A stretch of 64,000 bases of DNA from the NCBI GenBank assembly GCA_033060915.1, contig CM065384.1:36961001-37025000 (forward strand). The letters run 5' to 3'. Positions 1 through 15,000 of the stretch are shown here, piece after piece (position 1 is the first letter of the stretch; every line of letters begins with the position of its first letter). The stretch comes from Euryodendron excelsum (lineage: Eukaryota; Streptophyta; Magnoliopsida; Ericales; Pentaphylacaceae). The position numbers were made by a program, and so were the translations under genes. The notes beneath the pieces are model-generated. The model worked only from the letters and a program-made list of their open reading frames with translations, was not told the origin of the DNA and did no database searches.

Positions 1-3000
1 CTCCCTCATCCTTCCCTTGAAGGTTGATCCCAGACTTCTCAGCAGCCTCCACAGACGGAAGGCAGTCTTGTACATGAACATTAAGACTAGGTTCTGAATT
101 TACAGCTGAAACTGCAGTGGTAGACTCAGCAGCAACGGGTTTCTTTCGCCACCCATCAGCATCCTGAATGTTGAAACTTTTATCACGATGGTCAAGTCTA
201 CCTTGCACACCATGACTAGCTCTCCTGCAAATTTGCAAATGAATCCTTCCCCAACAAAGGAAACAATAGATATGATGCAAGCAGAAGCACACTAAACACA
301 AACCTTGAAATGGTTGTCCCACTAGAAGCTGCTGGCCGAAGGGTCTTATCTGTTGTAGTATTATCCACTTCATGTGAGACAGGGATAAGATACCCACTGG
401 CATGAGTTCTTTCAAAACGTAAAGCATCAGTACCAGCTTCATTTGTGACACGATTGGCCTTGGCATCAACTAGTTGTGACCTACTCTTTTGCTCTTCCCT
501 ACTAGAAATGGATACAGCATCAGGCCGTCCATCTGAAGCCCGGGCTTTAGCATTTAGACCTTCAATTTTTTGTATCAACGTTGGGTCTTTTGGAGTAGCT
601 GGAAATACTTGAGGTACTTGTGGAAAAGTGGATGCTGTAATTTCTAACTTGTTTGCCAAACCATCATCAACTGCCTTTGCCTTGCCCCTACTCTCAGGTA
701 ACTTTACTTTTACAGAATCTGAAGAAAAACTACCTCGGTTGTCAAAATTTTGGGAAGAAGCATCTCCACCAAGTGTTCTTCTTCCTGAATACATCTCTTC
801 ATCTTTTGTCTCTTCCAATCCCCACTCATTTTTCTGCAATGATGTCCTTGGTTGGTCCCCCTTCTCAAGATAAGGGGCATTAGCAGGTAAAGCATGCTCC
901 CATTTGTCTTCTTCACGTTTTTCACTCCATTCATTGTGTTGCTTCAGAAGAACTTTGTATGGTCCTCGAGTATCATCAGGACGGCCACATTCCACTTGTT
1001 CTGAAACCAATGTTTTCCCTGTGGAGTGATGCGGACCAGCTCTGGCATGACTGTTGCCAGGATCAGGAGCATTTTCTCCAGAGTACCTGTTGTAAACAGG
1101 GGGGCCAGCTGCCATTCCCATAAATGGAATATCTCGTTCATTAGAATTGCAGTAGCCCATCGGGGGACCATAATAGCCCTCATAGGCCATGGGACCAGGA
1201 TAAAAACCAGGCCTAAATGGCATACCTGGACGAATGTAAGCATCAGGAATGTGGGGTCTATACATGTCTCCATTTTTTGGATGGTGTCCTCTTGGTCCAG
1301 ACCCTGGAGGAGGAACTGGCTGTGAGTTTGCTAAAGCAGTAGGTGGAATTTGAGGGCGATAGTAAGGAAATGGTTCAATTGGAAAGCCACCAGGAGGAAG
1401 TGGGGTTCCATAAGGCGGACCTCCAGGAGGCCCTCTAAACCAAACACCAGGAGGATGATTTATTGGAGGACCATGCCAAGCATCAAAATGCTGAGGTGGA
1501 ACATTAGGATTTAGGTAGGGTTGGCGATCCTCCTGCCACTTCTCTGCAGTAGGATGACCCCCATCTTCAACATGTTGGGTACCGTCTCTTCTCCATGTAT
1601 TCACAGCTCCACTCTTGACATTTGCATTTACAGAAATCTCGCCTGGAATGACACAACAATCAATGATAATTTGAAAAGCTACTTGTTATATGAAATGAAA
1701 GCATCCTTCCAGAACAAAGAAAAAAGAGTTGAATGCATGTCAACAAACCAACTGATGAAGTTACACTCTTCTCTTTTCCTGAGACTGCTCTGCCGGAAGA
1801 TGAGCCAGGACGACCATAAGAGCCATGGTCTGTCATGAATTGTTGATTCAAGCAATCAATAATGTGCACTAAAATCCATATCAGAAACTACTCAACATTC
1901 TCCCATAAAACGCCTACACTTGTACAAAGTTGACAGGCTATGCGAAAAATAGTCCGCTTAAGAATGTTTAACATCAGGCAAAATTCATGGAGGAACTAAA
2001 CATAAGAAAGTGATTACTCATGGTGCCAAATTGTTCATCGCACGTAGATTACCAGAGAAGCTAACATAATCCTCTGTTTGTATCTATATATACTTTTTGA
2101 CAAGTATTCTGTTTGTATTTACATAACCAAGGAATAATACATCAACATCCACCATTATATAGAGGTAAGAAATTATATCAATGGAGATACCAGCAAGGAC
2201 ATCAAATACCAAAAATGTTGTGGAAGAACTACAGAAGTTGCAACTAAAAGTGGAAATTTTTATCAATTTTCAAAATTTATATTCTAGAGAATAGAAGACA
2301 AATTAAAGCATCACAAATTAATATAACAAATACCCTAAAAACTATATAATAGACTATAATCTATGCTACATACACTCGGATACGGGTGTCGGGTATGGGT
2401 CTAGGTGTTGGATTCATCTAATTCTCATGTCCAAGGACATGAAAAAATATTCATATTTCTTAATACATTTCTTTTATTTTTTAAAACAAAATAGTGTTTC
2501 CGAGATGCTATAGAGCATTTCATACATATAGTGGAGTTTTATGCATATTTATAGAGTAAACTCTAATTACTAAACATTTTTATTTGGTGAATGTACAGCA
2601 ATACATGTTGGACACATATCAATACCCATACCATTACCCAAGTGTTGGAGTACAAGTTTCAAGTGTCCGACATGGTACTTTGTATGTTATAGAAAATTCC
2701 ATGTAACATAGACTATAATAAATGTGTAATATTGTAAAATAATAAGATGACTACCTAGAAAACCACATAATAGAAAACAGTAAACAAACTAAAGCTGCAA
2801 CATTGTAAACAAATTAACCCTGCAACACAGCAAATTTATATGAAAAATATCAGGTATGTAATTTCATTATGTAAGGAACAGATGCTGATCAACACAGAAA
2901 TTATATACGCTTAATGAACCAGAGTAATATAATGTACTGTTCAAATAGAGCCAATTACACGTGAGTTTGCAAATGTTCTACTAGTCTTCAACCATCAAGT

Positions 3001-6000
3001 TTATGGTTATATCCATTTAATAAAATATGATTCCGTCATACTTGTCTGCAGACAGGGAGGCTTACATTATATATCTTCTTCTTTTTAAAACAACAATTGA
3101 ATTCAAAACCTAGACAAACACAAATACTATTACTTTCTCCACAAAAAAAAAAAAAGAAAACCCAAAAACCAAAATTATATATTTATCAGGATCTAACGGC
3201 AAATGCAGGAAGCTAAAAATGAAATAATACTACAGTGGTATAGTACTTCATTACACATCCTACTCATTTTACCTTGCTGTATAATTGATTCAACAAGACA
3301 AAATGTTCTCCACTTATTTCAAAGCAAAGAACAAAAAGGTATTGACAAAGATTGCTAAGATTTCATGGGAATCAACGATATCAGCAACAAAGTAATTACT
3401 ATATGATATATCATGGCAATGTGGGAAACCATTGCAATACTTCCACCAAAATGAAGACCAAACCCTTTTTCTTTTCTTGAAATCACACAATATCCTACTT
3501 ATTTTCAGCATAACAGGTGAGATTTTTCATATTTATTTCCCAACAGAAATGGGAAGCCATACAAGTAAAATTAAAATTAAGATCTCCAAACTAATACCAA
3601 AAAAAATTAAGAATCATAATCGCCATTTCCCTCATTGTTTTTGAAAAAACAACCCTATGCATATCTGCAGACTCCTAAATTTTTAAAGTCCAATATCAGC
3701 TCATATCAGTTAGATAATAAAAATAAACTTCACCCAGCAGTCTTCATTGGAGACCATGGGCGCACATGACTCAAAATCAATCGAAGAATTGAATTATGAA
3801 GACCCGAACTTGAGAAATGAAGGTATAGGTGACTATTCTGCTCATTGCACAGGGTACCAAAATAGCAGCAAAATGCAGTAATGCATCAACCAGTGGCAAC
3901 CAAAAACCAATGCACCACCGTGTGCAAAATGTCAAACTGAAGGCAACCACAGAGAAGTTCTTATAAGCAAATCATCACCTTGTGAGGGAGTACTCTTTCC
4001 AGAATTGTCTCTTTCCGAACCAAGTGTCGGAAAATCTCCAGAACTCAGAGAGAACCCTTCGTTCTTGGACGATGCCACTCCCTGCATGTATAATATAACA
4101 GGTCACGCCATCAAGAGATAATGCAGCAACGTCAACAGAAAAAATCAAGAAACTACTATAACTAAAAAAGGGATTAAAAATGAAAACACACAGGGCTCAA
4201 GCCAGTAAATCTAATCATTAGTATAAATAAGATTGGGATAATCTATTGCAGATTCTCTTTCTTTTTCTTTTACCCTTTTTTTTTTTTTTTTGATAAGCAT
4301 ATTGCAGCAAATTTTCAATAACTAAAACCAAAGCCAGAAGAGACTTTTTGATATTTATAACACAAACATTCAATGCCGAACTGCCTGGTTATAGCATCCT
4401 ACCAATTTCTCTGAGACACCACTTGGACCCCATGCACCTGAATTATCAGGTGAGGGTTCAGCAAACCGAGATAACTGTGAGCTACCAGGCCTTGTCTCCG
4501 CGCTGCGAGGACGTGATGTTGTCAGAGCTGTTTGATTTGATGTCAATGCTCCAGAAGCTGATGATGGCCTAGAACTTTGTCCCCATGCATTGGGAGTAGG
4601 TTCATGAGTTCTGTCGCTGCCAGAAGTTGATGGCCTAGTTCCAGTTCCAGAAGAAGGGCGACCACTGAGATGACTTGGAGAACTGGTACCACCATTAGCA
4701 TTTGGGGACAAGGTAGAGGAACCCCATGCATTTGACGCAGAGGATGATGCTTGACTTCCCCAACTAAGGGTACCCCTATCAAGTGAAAAAAATGGGCTCG
4801 AATCAGTTTAATGGAACATCTTGCAAAATGAAACCGTATCAGTGGTTCAACTGAGAGAGGGAGGAATCACTCAAGTATTGATACAAGGAAGATCATTAGA
4901 AGCACATGTGCATGTCTCCAAGTGCTTGCACATGCATAACAGAGACAGAAAGCAGAAGAGAGACTAGTATTACTCACTTGGGAACAATTTCCACATTGGG
5001 GTCCAAACCATGATTCTCTAACCTTGAAACAACATGGGACCGAAGTTCAGAGAGCAAACACCGTAATTCAGTAAAGGAAAATGAAACAATTCAAGCAGCA
5101 AGCCAGATACCTTTGACTGGGTAAGTTCACAGGTTTCGGAACAGTAACTTTTCCCAAAACAGTCATGCCACCTCTTCTTGCAGAAGCCCACCTGCAACAA
5201 TGACTTAACAGCATAAGACAATATAAGGCTGTCTACAAATTTTTTTTATTTTTCTTTTGGATAAGTTAGGCTGTCTACAAAATATAAAATAGTACAATTA
5301 TGAAAACTCATATGGTTTACAGTACTCACACAGATTTACAGCAAAAGTTGGAGGCAATCAACACAAGGCATGTCAATAAGGGATAGATAGTAAATATGAG
5401 AAGTGCTAGCGACAGTCATCCCAACAACCGCGCTTCGACCATCGCCTTTGTATAACTTACACGTGTACCGGACTAAAATATAACTACGGCTAACCAAGAA
5501 GTCTCGGTTACCAAATAGAAGCGGAGAAAATTTTGAAAAAAGAATGTTAAAGATTAAAAATTAATGAAGTACACTTGAGAGAGAGTTGAGAGAACCAAAG
5601 TCCCAAACCCTTTCTTTATGGTGGATCTCCACACTCCCTCCATTTCACGTTAACCATGGCTAATGTTTTTATTTTATTTTGTTTTCTTCTTTCACTCTCT
5701 CTTCCCAAAGTCCCCACAAGTCAACAAGAATTTTGTCCCTCCGGCCATCAGAAGGGATCCCTGAGAATCTGAGACCCATACCTTCACCATATCGCCAGCT
5801 TATTTGCCCCAACGCCAGTGCGGCACAGACCAACGACTACCCTACACAATCTTCACCATCATTGATTTTTTAAATCGCCTCTGTTGAACAGCAATTCAAC
5901 ATCCAGCCTGCTGCCTGTGTGTAGACCAATATAGATGTGGGAGCTCAAAATTTTTGTTAGGCAGTCTGGTTTAATCATCGCCGGCCAACCATCTTGGGAC

Positions 6001-9000
6001 TCTCTCTCTCTATAGATATACAATATCAATATGAGTACATGAATCGCTATTATCACCAGTTTCACCACACAACCACAATCACAGTGAGTTTCACCATATG
6101 CACACTGATACCCACTCTCTCTCAACGTTAGCTGCAAAGGAGACCCAATATTTAACTAAATTTGGTCTTTTTCTCTCTCTAAATTAGAGAGAAATATGTT
6201 GTATATATTCATATATATATATATATATATATTTATTCATACTTATTAATTTGTCATCACTATCAAGAAATCCCTTGGATTCATTGTGTTTTAGTTGTTG
6301 CCATGTGGAGGATTTGGTTTGTAATGTGTGGTAATGATGGTTTTCCAACTCTGGCTGGGGGAAGGAGTTGATGGTCTTCCAAGTGTGCAATCTGTGATCG
6401 TTACCACCGAAAATGCTCAGGACTCCAATTTACAGAGAGAGAGAGAGACGGGAAAATTTTGGGTTTGCAGGTGTAGGTGGTAAGTGGTTTGGCTGCCTTA
6501 GGCAGAGGAGGTGAAGGCGGTGGCTTGATTTGGGCCAGTTTGTGGAGATGTAGAGCGGAGGATGGGGAGCCGGTGCTGGTGGTGATGCTGACGGTGGCAG
6601 ATGTTGAGAGAGAGAGAGAGAGAGGATGAGGAGTTAGACGAATCGAGGCAAAGGAAGGAACAAGGGAGGAGGAGGTTGAGGCGGAGGTGGGCCGAGGTGA
6701 TGGGTTTCCATTTACACAGTGAGTAGACAGTAAGTAGATAGAGAGAGAATGAGTAGGAGGGAGCCAGCGTTGGAAACGACGCCACTGTCATTCTACAGAG
6801 TTCTTTTAAATATTTTAATATAATCGGTAGCCAATTTTCTTATATATCTGAAGCGGGACACTCGTCTACTTGAGGAAGTGACTGTTGCTCTGCGACTGAA
6901 CGAGCAACTGTCGCTAGCATTCCTCTAGTAAATATATATACATGGATATAATAGGTCTACAAAAGTCCGCCCAGTCACTTGGAAAGATAAGGTGAAAACA
7001 CATAATTCAACAACCACAAAATAGAAAAAGAATCAATGTCATATAGCCCTCAACATCCATGGCAACTCCTAGAAATTATGAAAACAATGAAGAAGAAAAA
7101 AATTCATAATTAAAATATCTCCAACTCGTCAACAAATGCTGAAAATGGCCTCATACACAATCCTTCCTCTCATGGGGAAAACGAACCACAGTAAAGTCAC
7201 CCCCAATGCACTAGAGAGCCTCCCAGAGAAAGGCCGCCGCCGCCAATTCACCCAAAAATGGTCCCTTGTCTCCATCCACCACCAGGCCGTAAACACCTGA
7301 AAAGACCCATCTAAAACCATCCTCCACGCTTCTAAACAGACAAGAAGCAGAAAAGATCCCAGCCTCACAGTCCTTCCCCACGACCCTTTTATCCCACATT
7401 AACAAAATACCCCCCCCCCCCCCCAAAAAAAAAAAAAAAAAAAAAACAACACATATACACTGAACAGTTTGGCTAGACATCTCTTCCACCTTTGTTTCTT
7501 GCAAACATGCCACACCCGACTTCCACTGATTAATAACTGCACTCACCACCACCTTTTTATCATCAGCATTGAGACACCTCACATTCCACCTCAGAATTTT
7601 TAACTTCAGGATGAACAGAGAAAGAAACCCCTACCCCACCTCCTGGCATTCCCATCTCTCCCCTATATTTACTTTCATAATTAACTGAACAAGCCCAATT
7701 CTTAAGCTCCCTCCCCCTTCCTGCCTGCTACTGTTTTCACTTTTTAACATTGACCTTGAACACTTCAGTAGTTTTAGATCTCTTCCCATATGGATACCCT
7801 TCCATAACCCTCTAATCCTCATGGTAGAGGGTTATGAAAGGGTATCCGTATGGTTTGGGAGGTCTTTGTGAATTAGGCTGGTATGAGGGTGGGTAGTGGG
7901 CCGAGAATTAAGTTTTGGAGGTATAGATGGTGTGGGCATATAAGGTTGGAGGAGGCTTTTCCAGCTATGTTTTCTTTAGTGATGGATCAGGACTTCAGGA
8001 GGCTTCTGTGGACGAGTATCTTTGATGAGTGAATGGTCAGTTTTCTTGGTACTTGCCTATGAGAAGAAATCTTCAAGACTAGGAGGTGTGGGAATACGAA
8101 GAGATGCTTGAGATGATCTACTCAGTGAATAACATAGGGACTGAGCACAATACTTTGATATGATTAGCATCTAGGGAGGCCAGAGTTTGTGTGAAGTCCT
8201 TCTATAACTTGTTTTTGGGTCAAAGGGGGGCAAATAGGTTTTGGAGAAAGATTTGGTCCTGTGGTGCACCTTTAAAGGTTTCATTTTTTATCAGGTATGC
8301 AGCTCGAGAGGAGATCGTTAACATTGATAATTTGATTAGGAAGCATCAGATCATTATTAATTGGTGTTGTCTATGCAAGAGGGATGGAGAACAACAGTCT
8401 CATATTTTCCTTTATTGTGCAGTTGTTAAGGAGTTCTGAACTCTCATTCGTACTATTTTTGGGATGCCTTGGATCTTTCCAGAAGGGGTGGCACAGTCAT
8501 TATGTAGTTGGTTGGCTGGGAGAGTGGGTAGGAGGAGGAGGAAAGCTTCAATCCTCGCCCTGTTTTGTTTGATGTGGCAGATTTGGGGGGAAGAAATAGG
8601 AGATCTTTTGAGGGGTTAGAGCAGCCCCTGTACAGATTGAAAAGTTTTTTTTTTTGGCCATTTTGTATAGTTGGCTTTCGGGTAGGATTCAACCCAATTT
8701 AGGCCAAATTTTGGATTTCATGGATACCTTGGAAGTGTAACTAGGTTTTTCCTTTGGGGATTTTTCATCTTTCTACCTTTTTGTACATGGGTAGGATCCC
8801 CTTAATGCTCTTCTAATACAATTTTACTCGTACTTATAAAAAAACAGAAACAAGACTATGTTGTTAGACATTTGCATGTTGAGCCACCATTTCCTAATTA
8901 GACATTCACAGATCACCTGCATGTTGAGCCAACATCCCCAAATTAGACACCCAGAAAAGGAGTGGCTCGTTCCCTGACCAAAAGGAGGCCCAAGGTAATG

Positions 9001-12000
9001 ATTCCTAAAAGCTAAACTATGTAAGAATGAGAAAGAAGAAACACCATCACCATGGATGGAGAGTAAACTCACTATGCTGATAATGATTACCTCCTAAATT
9101 AGTCCCAAATAAGTAACTTCACAAGAAAGGTAACAATAATAAATAAATAAAAACCTCAAAACGAATTCTTCAAAAAGAAAATCCTAACAAAAATGGAATT
9201 AAGAGGAATTCTCAAGTCTTATCTTAAACTAAATATATTACTATTCCATCAGACCGATAAGAAGCCAGGACAATAAACTTGCAATATCTTTGGCCAAGTT
9301 AGCATGCACAGGCTTAAAGCTGAATTCCTCGTGAAAGACAACAACAAAAGTAAATGCACAATAACCTCGATTAGGAAAACAACAGCCAAAAAAAAAAAAC
9401 CCTTAAGGCTATGTTTGGATCTTGGATTTATGAAGGGCAAGGAAAACGAAATTACTTATACATATTCATTTTTTTATGGGAATCCCAATAAATGTATTTT
9501 TTGCCCAATAATTATTCATTATCTTCTTATTTTCCTAACACTTGGTTTTCTGTTTCTATCTTTTCTGTCCTTTTCCTTTCCCTCCATGAATCCAATATCC
9601 ACACAGTGTGAAGGTTACAATAAGTGAAAGTATTTGATCGATCAACATATCTTCTTAATGAGGGAATTGAAAATATTCTAAAACATCAAGGCTTCTACCA
9701 TACATTCATCAATTGCACCCATGCACACAGCACACAGCCATGGACATGCCCACCCAAAAATGCTTAGGCCTATGTCATCATGAACATGCCCACCAAGTCA
9801 CTGACTCAGTTCAAATTGCCAACTAGCCACTTCCATATGGCATCCCAGCAACCGACCCATCCATCCCAGCCACCAATTTGAGAAACATGGGAGACAAAAA
9901 ATTTAAGTCTCTAATTGCATGTAGGTTTTGGGTATGTGAAGATAGAAAGAATGTAGAATATTGTGTAGATGGGTTTAGCTAAGAATCCCCATTAGTTTCC
10001 AATGTAGACGAACCCTATGGAATCTGAGGTAAACGCAAAATCACATTCTTTTAGAATTAAAAAGAAATCATTCCGAGGCATAAAGCCATGATCTCCATTT
10101 TTTTGGTAAAAAAACAAACAGAACATTGAGAATTTCTCAATAAATAAGTACCACATCAACAATTCAAAAAGGAAGTTCCTACATAATTTACAGGTAGCCA
10201 GTCATTATATAATTTAAAATTATATGCTTTACAGTTTTTACATAAAAATTGTCCCATGGGAGCCTGAATTAACAGCCCCCAGCCCTTATTCTTTCGTTTT
10301 CCCACCAATCACATTTGGGACAAGTCTGGGAAAGTGTCGACTTCTCCAACTGAGATCCAGGGAGTGTTTCTCCATCACAGATCAGCCTTGTTGCTATTCC
10401 AAGCCACACTACACCACTACCATCTCCCGACATCAAGACCAACAATTTAGAGACACCATCCAGCAAATGCCAGCAAATTGTCATTTACCACCTATCTCAT
10501 CAACACCATTAACATTACAATCTATAACACGTAAAACCACCATTGCTGGAAACAACAGAAAATACCCAAGGTATAGAAAAACTAAGCACCAAATGTTTAC
10601 ATAGAATTAAGCAGAGGAAAAAAAAAAAGAAGCGCAACAGACACCCAAAGCTCATTCAGTAACCCACAATTCCTTTGCAGGCCATGCTCCTGCTCCAGAA
10701 CAAACCACAACGCACTACGTACATTACTCCTCAAACCTCATTCAGTTGAGCAACAAAGTTGGCATCTTGTATGATCAAATCAAAGAAACTCTTTTGTTTG
10801 CAAAGGATGGTCCATTGGACGTCAAAGAAAAGAAGACTTGAAATGGCTTGATTTGTTTCCAAATAAATAGTTTTTTTTATTTACATGTCATTTAGTTTCT
10901 CCATTTAATTTGGCATTGGTTTTTGTTTTGTAATTACCTATCAATGTTACAGATATATTAATAATCTGATTTTAGTGTTGGTCTTGGTCAGTTATTGGTT
11001 TTCTTCTAACAATCTATATCTCCATTGGGTATGCAATAAGCAGCTTAGGGTTGGTTTAGGGTCTAGGGTTTAATTAACATTTAGATTGCTCAGTAATAAA
11101 ATAAGTAACATGCCCAAGTAACTTGCTTATTCCCAACCAACTGCTTAATATAAAATTTATAAAACTATCTTGATAAACTTCAGTAAAGTATTCTAATAAT
11201 AATATTTCAGCTCTTTTATTCCTTTATTTCTTTCTTCTTAAGACTTGTTTGTGAGCCTCACAGCTTGGGGAATTCAAGCCTTTCTTGCTGAAACTCGCAG
11301 AAATTTTCTGAAAATCACATCTTTTGCAAGTGTCTGCCTTGATTCAAGTATTGTTAGGTCCACCTTAGAAAGCTAACGAATTTTCAAAGATTAATATTTA
11401 GGCAAACAGTTCTTTTCTTCAAAATGCCAACCAACATCAAGCATGATGCAAAGATTTAAGATTAGGAAAGAGGATCAAAGATCTCAAATGGCTGCTAAAG
11501 ATTTCTCAAAATTTCAAAAAAGACAACAGTGGCTGAGATTTGGTAGCTACTCTTTAAAGAAACAGTCAAATGTAGACCATGAAAAATTTATCAAGGGTAA
11601 CCCAAAAAAATGAAACCAAGAGCGGGTATTATGGACGTAAGTTATGGGGTGCATTTGGCTTTGTATTATGTGGTACATTTGGCCTTTGAAGGAGGGGAGA
11701 CTCCGATTCATTGTCTTGAGGGAATCCTCATTTCTTTGGTGGAGTTATTGGGGGATTTGTAAGTGCCTGTGGATATATAGGCTGAGTGTTTTCTTCAGTG
11801 TTTTTGTACAAGGTTTTGCCCTTTTTGAAGGCATTAGTTTCTTAATGATACTCTACTTATCAAAAAAAAAATTTGTTCCATAGCAAGTTAAATCTTAAAT
11901 CAATAGTTCCCTGCATGTTAATTTCAATGTTCGAAAGAAATTTAGCCCACGACATTATTGATTCTTGCTAAGATAATGAAAATTGTTAGGAACACCACTT

Positions 12001-15000
12001 AGCCTAAATACTGAAATTGTTAAATAAAGGCTCCAACAATGCATATCAAGCTCTCCAACATCCTCCCTCACGTGCAACCACGAATTGCACATGGAGATGT
12101 AACATAAAAATAGAGAGAAACATAATGCAATCAAAGAACAAATGCAGACAACTCTCCCTCACGTGCAACCATATCTTACACATAGAGATAACAACATATA
12201 AAGATATCGAAAAACATAATGCAATTGACGAACAAATATTGACGAATAGCTTGACATGCATTGTTAGGATCCTTACCTAACAACTTAAGCTTTTAGGTCA
12301 TGTGGTGATTTAACATAGTATCCAAGCTCTGCTTTCAGGAGTTCCTTAGTTCAAGTCTCATGGTACGCACATGCTTCCCCATTTGCACACTCTATTCTAC
12401 CTCTATTCTTGCACTTGTCATGTTTTGTCAGTTTGCCTCTCCACGTGCGAGAGAGGATAACACGTGAGGGGGGTGTTAGCTTGATATACATTATTAAGCC
12501 TTTTTCCTGAATACATTGTTGAGCCCATCTCCTAACAGTTGACGCTTTGGGACAATTAGTGACTTAACAAAATCCAATTGACAATAAATACTAACTCCCA
12601 TCAAACAAGTTTGAAGATTCAAAAAATGTTGACCATCATACTGCAAACCTCAAAAGTCAAGCATTCTCCAATGTGGGGAACAACATGATCAAGATCGAAG
12701 AACTATTATGCGGGCAAAGGATAGAGAGTGTCTTTGATATTCTAATTCAGTTTTAAGAGACATTTACTTGACACATTCAATATATTTTAATTTGAGGATA
12801 TACTAGTAACTTTGATAAGGTCAAGGACTGTCTTTGGATTGAGTTCTATTGGAACTGGTTATATTTCTGCTCACCATGGATTAAACATGGTCCAGGTAAT
12901 TATTGTTTATAAACAATGACCCTTGATGGTGAAGTAATTTTATGCTCAAGTACTTGCTTAAGGACCAAGTATACCATATAACTCTAGAAGTAGACTAAGT
13001 AGCTATAATAAAACAATTGAATGTTTTCGGACTACAAAAATTTCTGATATATTTCCTTTACTACTTTCCCCTTTCTTCCTATTGCTTACAATATGGGTTT
13101 CCATTATTCCTTGCCTCACACCCTGAGGTAAGAAGGCAAGGGTCCAAAAAATGGATCTACTACTGGTTCTTTGACTGGATCAACTTACGGATATGCTACT
13201 TGCTCTGCTCCAGCAACCCTAGTTTTCTGAGCCCCATAGCTCATGGAAATTCAAGCTTTCCTTACAACAAAAAGAAAAAAAAATCTGATTTTTCGCAAGT
13301 GTCAGCCTTGATCCAGGTGTTGCCAACCCCCCTTTGGTATAGCTAGATTACCTACCCAAGCTACACCACACCATCAAAACTGTTTTCTTCTCTAATTTCT
13401 ATAATCATCATAATTTTTTCCTTCTTGCTAAGAGACTGTACAGTCCACTATTTTGTCTTCAATCTTTTAACGATAGATATTCTTGAACTTTTTTGTTTTG
13501 GTAAGTATCAATAGCTATTCTTAAACTCTTTGGTGCTTTGTTTCACTTTGTTTCTTGAATAGATGTCAGATAGCTGGTAGGCCTTATTTCCCTCCTTTAA
13601 CTATAGGCAAATTACTGTATTTTAACTACTACTTAACCATAAACTTTGAAGAAAGAAGAAAATGTGCCACTATATTCTGCTCTGGTAAGTAAAACCTAAT
13701 CCTATTTGTTACTTGACAAAGTTATTTAGTTTTCAATAGACTACAATTATACTCCTATTCGTAGGAATAGTGAAAAATATCCCTCAAATAATTCTCAAAT
13801 TATATATGAAATTGATCCTCTTATGTGATAGGAGGCAACAAAAGAATACCTAAAACTATTAAGGATCGCTTAAAAACATCATGGCTTAAAAAATCTAATG
13901 TGAGAAAGATTCTGTCAATGGTAACTTAAGGAAGTTCTCTTGAATTTTCCTATTTCCTTTTGCTTGAGCCAATGCTAAATGGACCCTTCTCAAATGCATG
14001 AAGTACCTGTGTGATGCGGAATAAAGAGATCAATAATTTTAATTTCTTTAGAATTAGAGTTTTAGTAGGACTTTATTTTAAGAGTTTTATTTCACGCAGA
14101 ATTCTATTTTATTTTCTATTTTGCATTATCTATTTATAGGGCAAGGTAGGTATATGAGTGATTAGCTTGAATGGTTATTAAATTGATTGAATATTAAATT
14201 TTCTCGACCTGTGAGTTTCTCTTCCTCGTCTTTTCTACCCATTCTGATTCTTTCCTCCTTTTCTCTCCTACCTATTCTATTTCTACAACTCTTTGGTTCT
14301 ATTTTTACTTGTCCTACATCAATTTGGTATCAAAGCCAAAATCTCAATCCACACAATAAAAATCCCTCTCTCACAAACCACAGTAATCGATCTCCATAAG
14401 ATCACTCCATCTCAGAGCCCAACCACGATCGTCAATCATTGGTTGTCATCACAGAGCAAACTTTGAATCCATTGACGACCATTGCCCATCGCATCTCTGC
14501 CATTACAAGTCATCACACCCATCAGACCAATCACGACCCACCGCATGAACCAATGCTTTGCCTGGTAGTGCATAGCCGAGCCTTACACCACAGCCTGTGG
14601 CCATTGAAGTTGTCGCACTAGTTAACAATCGTCAACAATCAGCAGCGATCCATTGCCATAGCAAGCCATCGCAATCATTGTCGTAAGCCATCGCAAACCA
14701 GTGCAACAAGCTAGAGTCTTACACAAAGGATACAACATCGCCGCTACACTTCTTCATCTGTACATTGCAAACCAAATCAGCCGCCAAAGTTGTGTTTGCC
14801 GCGGAAGAGGACAGTGTTCCATTGCATCTCCTGAAATCGTTCCGGAATCAACGTCGACCAACCTTGCCACTGCTATGGTGTTGCTGCCTAGGGCATCGAT
14901 CTTGTGAGTTCCCAAGGAAGACGATGTTGCTGGAGTGTTCATAGAACATAAACCCTAAAACCGACCCGATTTCAAACCCAACCATCAACCAACCCACCAT

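Noticed and set aside
653..1325. Plus-strand ORFs of up to 99 codons opposite MOS1
   Set aside because: Shadows of the large MOS1 exon; no independent signal.
12320..12365. tRNA-derived SINE (B-box-like AGTTCAAGTCTCA)
   Set aside because: The region is better explained as the primer site and interior of a TRIM with paired LTRs.
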